A stretch of DNA of 64,000 nt from NCBI RefSeq assembly GCF_900094705.1, contig NZ_FMAR01000001.1, positions 620,001 through 684,000 of the forward strand. Reading direction: 5' to 3'. The notes under the pieces were generated by a model. That model had not been told where the DNA came from and did not search any database. It saw only the letters and a program-made list of their open reading frames with translations. Each line of letters begins with the position of its first letter. The first letter of the stretch is position 1. Positions 63,654 to 64,000 of the stretch are shown here, in pieces. The translations under genes and the position numbers were made by a program. Source of the stretch: Chitinophaga costaii (GTDB lineage: Bacteria > Bacteroidota > Bacteroidia > Chitinophagales > Chitinophagaceae).

Positions 63654-64000
63654 ATGAAAGTAACCGTTGTAGGAGCGGGCAATGTAGGTGCCACATGCGC
63701 CAATGTCCTTGCTCATCGGGATTTTTTACAGGAAGTGGTTTTATTGGATATCAAAGAAGGTACCGCCGAAGGCAAGTCGCTCGACTCCTGGCAACAAGCC
63801 CCCATCGATTATTACAGCACCAAAGTAACCGGCATTACCAATGATTACAGCAAAACCGCTGATAGCGACGTAGTGGTTATCACCTCCGGCCTGCCCCGTA
63901 AACCCGGTATGAGCAGGGACGACCTTATCTCCACCAATGCCAACATTGTAAAATCCGTTACCGAAAGCATTGCCCAGTATTCACCCCATGCCGTGATCAT
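63654..64000 (+). CDS. mdh: Malate dehydrogenase (3' partial)
   Basis: Oxidises malate to oxaloacetate in the TCA cycle. The visible 115 residues show the NAD-binding VVGAGNVGATCANVLAH at 4-20 and the ITSGLPRKPGMSRDDLISTNANIV region, which carries substrate-binding arginines. The sequence resembles the lactate/malate dehydrogenase family with the MDH-type pattern LPRKPGMSRDDL. The gene runs off the right edge. A TACTTTTG -7 element is at 63605-63612. Confidence 0.93.
   Translation, partial: MKVTVVGAGNVGATCANVLAHRDFLQEVVLLDIKEGTAEGKSLDSWQQAPIDYYSTKVTGITNDYSKTADSDVVVITSGLPRKPGMSRDDLISTNANIVKSVTESIAQYSPHAVI

Overview
The window is chromosomal DNA from a member of the Bacteroidota, most likely a Chitinophaga-like member of the Chitinophagaceae. 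The evidence is a SusC/SusD pair, a TamL-type lipoprotein, a type IX secretion plug protein (DUF5103), a type III glutamine synthetase, and repeated promoters of the Bacteroidota form TTTG-N18-22-TAnnTTTG. Genes are dense and mostly housekeeping. There is no rRNA, CRISPR array, insertion sequence or prophage. Both ends cut a gene: a SusC receptor on the left and malate dehydrogenase on the right.

Layout. 1-9.95 kb is a glycan utilisation locus: SusC, SusD, an unrecognised exported TIM-barrel-like protein, a GH29 alpha-L-fucosidase and an exported M81 (MlrC-like) peptidase. 10-16.7 kb holds a lipoprotein, tRNA-Gln, a DUF4254/GT9 pair, an APC amino-acid permease, an OmpH-like lipoprotein and a DUF4397 lipoprotein. 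16.9-32.8 kb, all on the minus strand, is the core gene-expression cluster. Read in the direction of transcription it is rpsU, xerC-like, hpf, tRNA-Thr(TGT), tRNA-Tyr, tRNA-Gly, tRNA-Thr(GGT), a degenerate tRNA-like element, tuf, tRNA-Trp, secE, nusG, rplK, rplA, rplJ, rplL, rpoB, rpoC. Its tRNA/tuf part has the same order as the E. coli thrU-tyrU-glyT-thrT-tufB operon, apart from the extra tRNA-like element.

33-48.8 kb holds riboflavin synthase, a nitronate monooxygenase-like enzyme, SRP RNA, a transaldolase-like aldolase, NDH-2, the T9SS plug protein, a LolC/E-like permease, a SPOUT methyltransferase, TamL, truB, aroE, a phosphosulfolactate synthase homologue and a TPR protein. 49-64 kb holds an enoyl-CoA hydratase, a PafA-like phosphatase, an alpha-oxoamine synthase, purL, glutamine synthetase III, a triplicated Spy-like periplasmic protein, accC-accB-efp, a thioredoxin-fold protein and mdh.

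The least expected signals lie between genes: (1) a tRNA-Thr paralogue with a damaged D-loop and a contracted anticodon arm just upstream of tuf; (2) intergenic sequences built of 7-nt imperfect tandem units, three of which fold back on themselves; (3) two minus-strand terminators with no annotated gene upstream, each just after a tiny open frame; (4) a chain of palindromes between rplL and rpoB. Two protein-level points also stand out: an EF-P without the usual PGKG loop and with Arg32 at the inferred tip, and a ComA homologue near an alpha-oxoamine synthase, which together could point to sulfonolipid synthesis.
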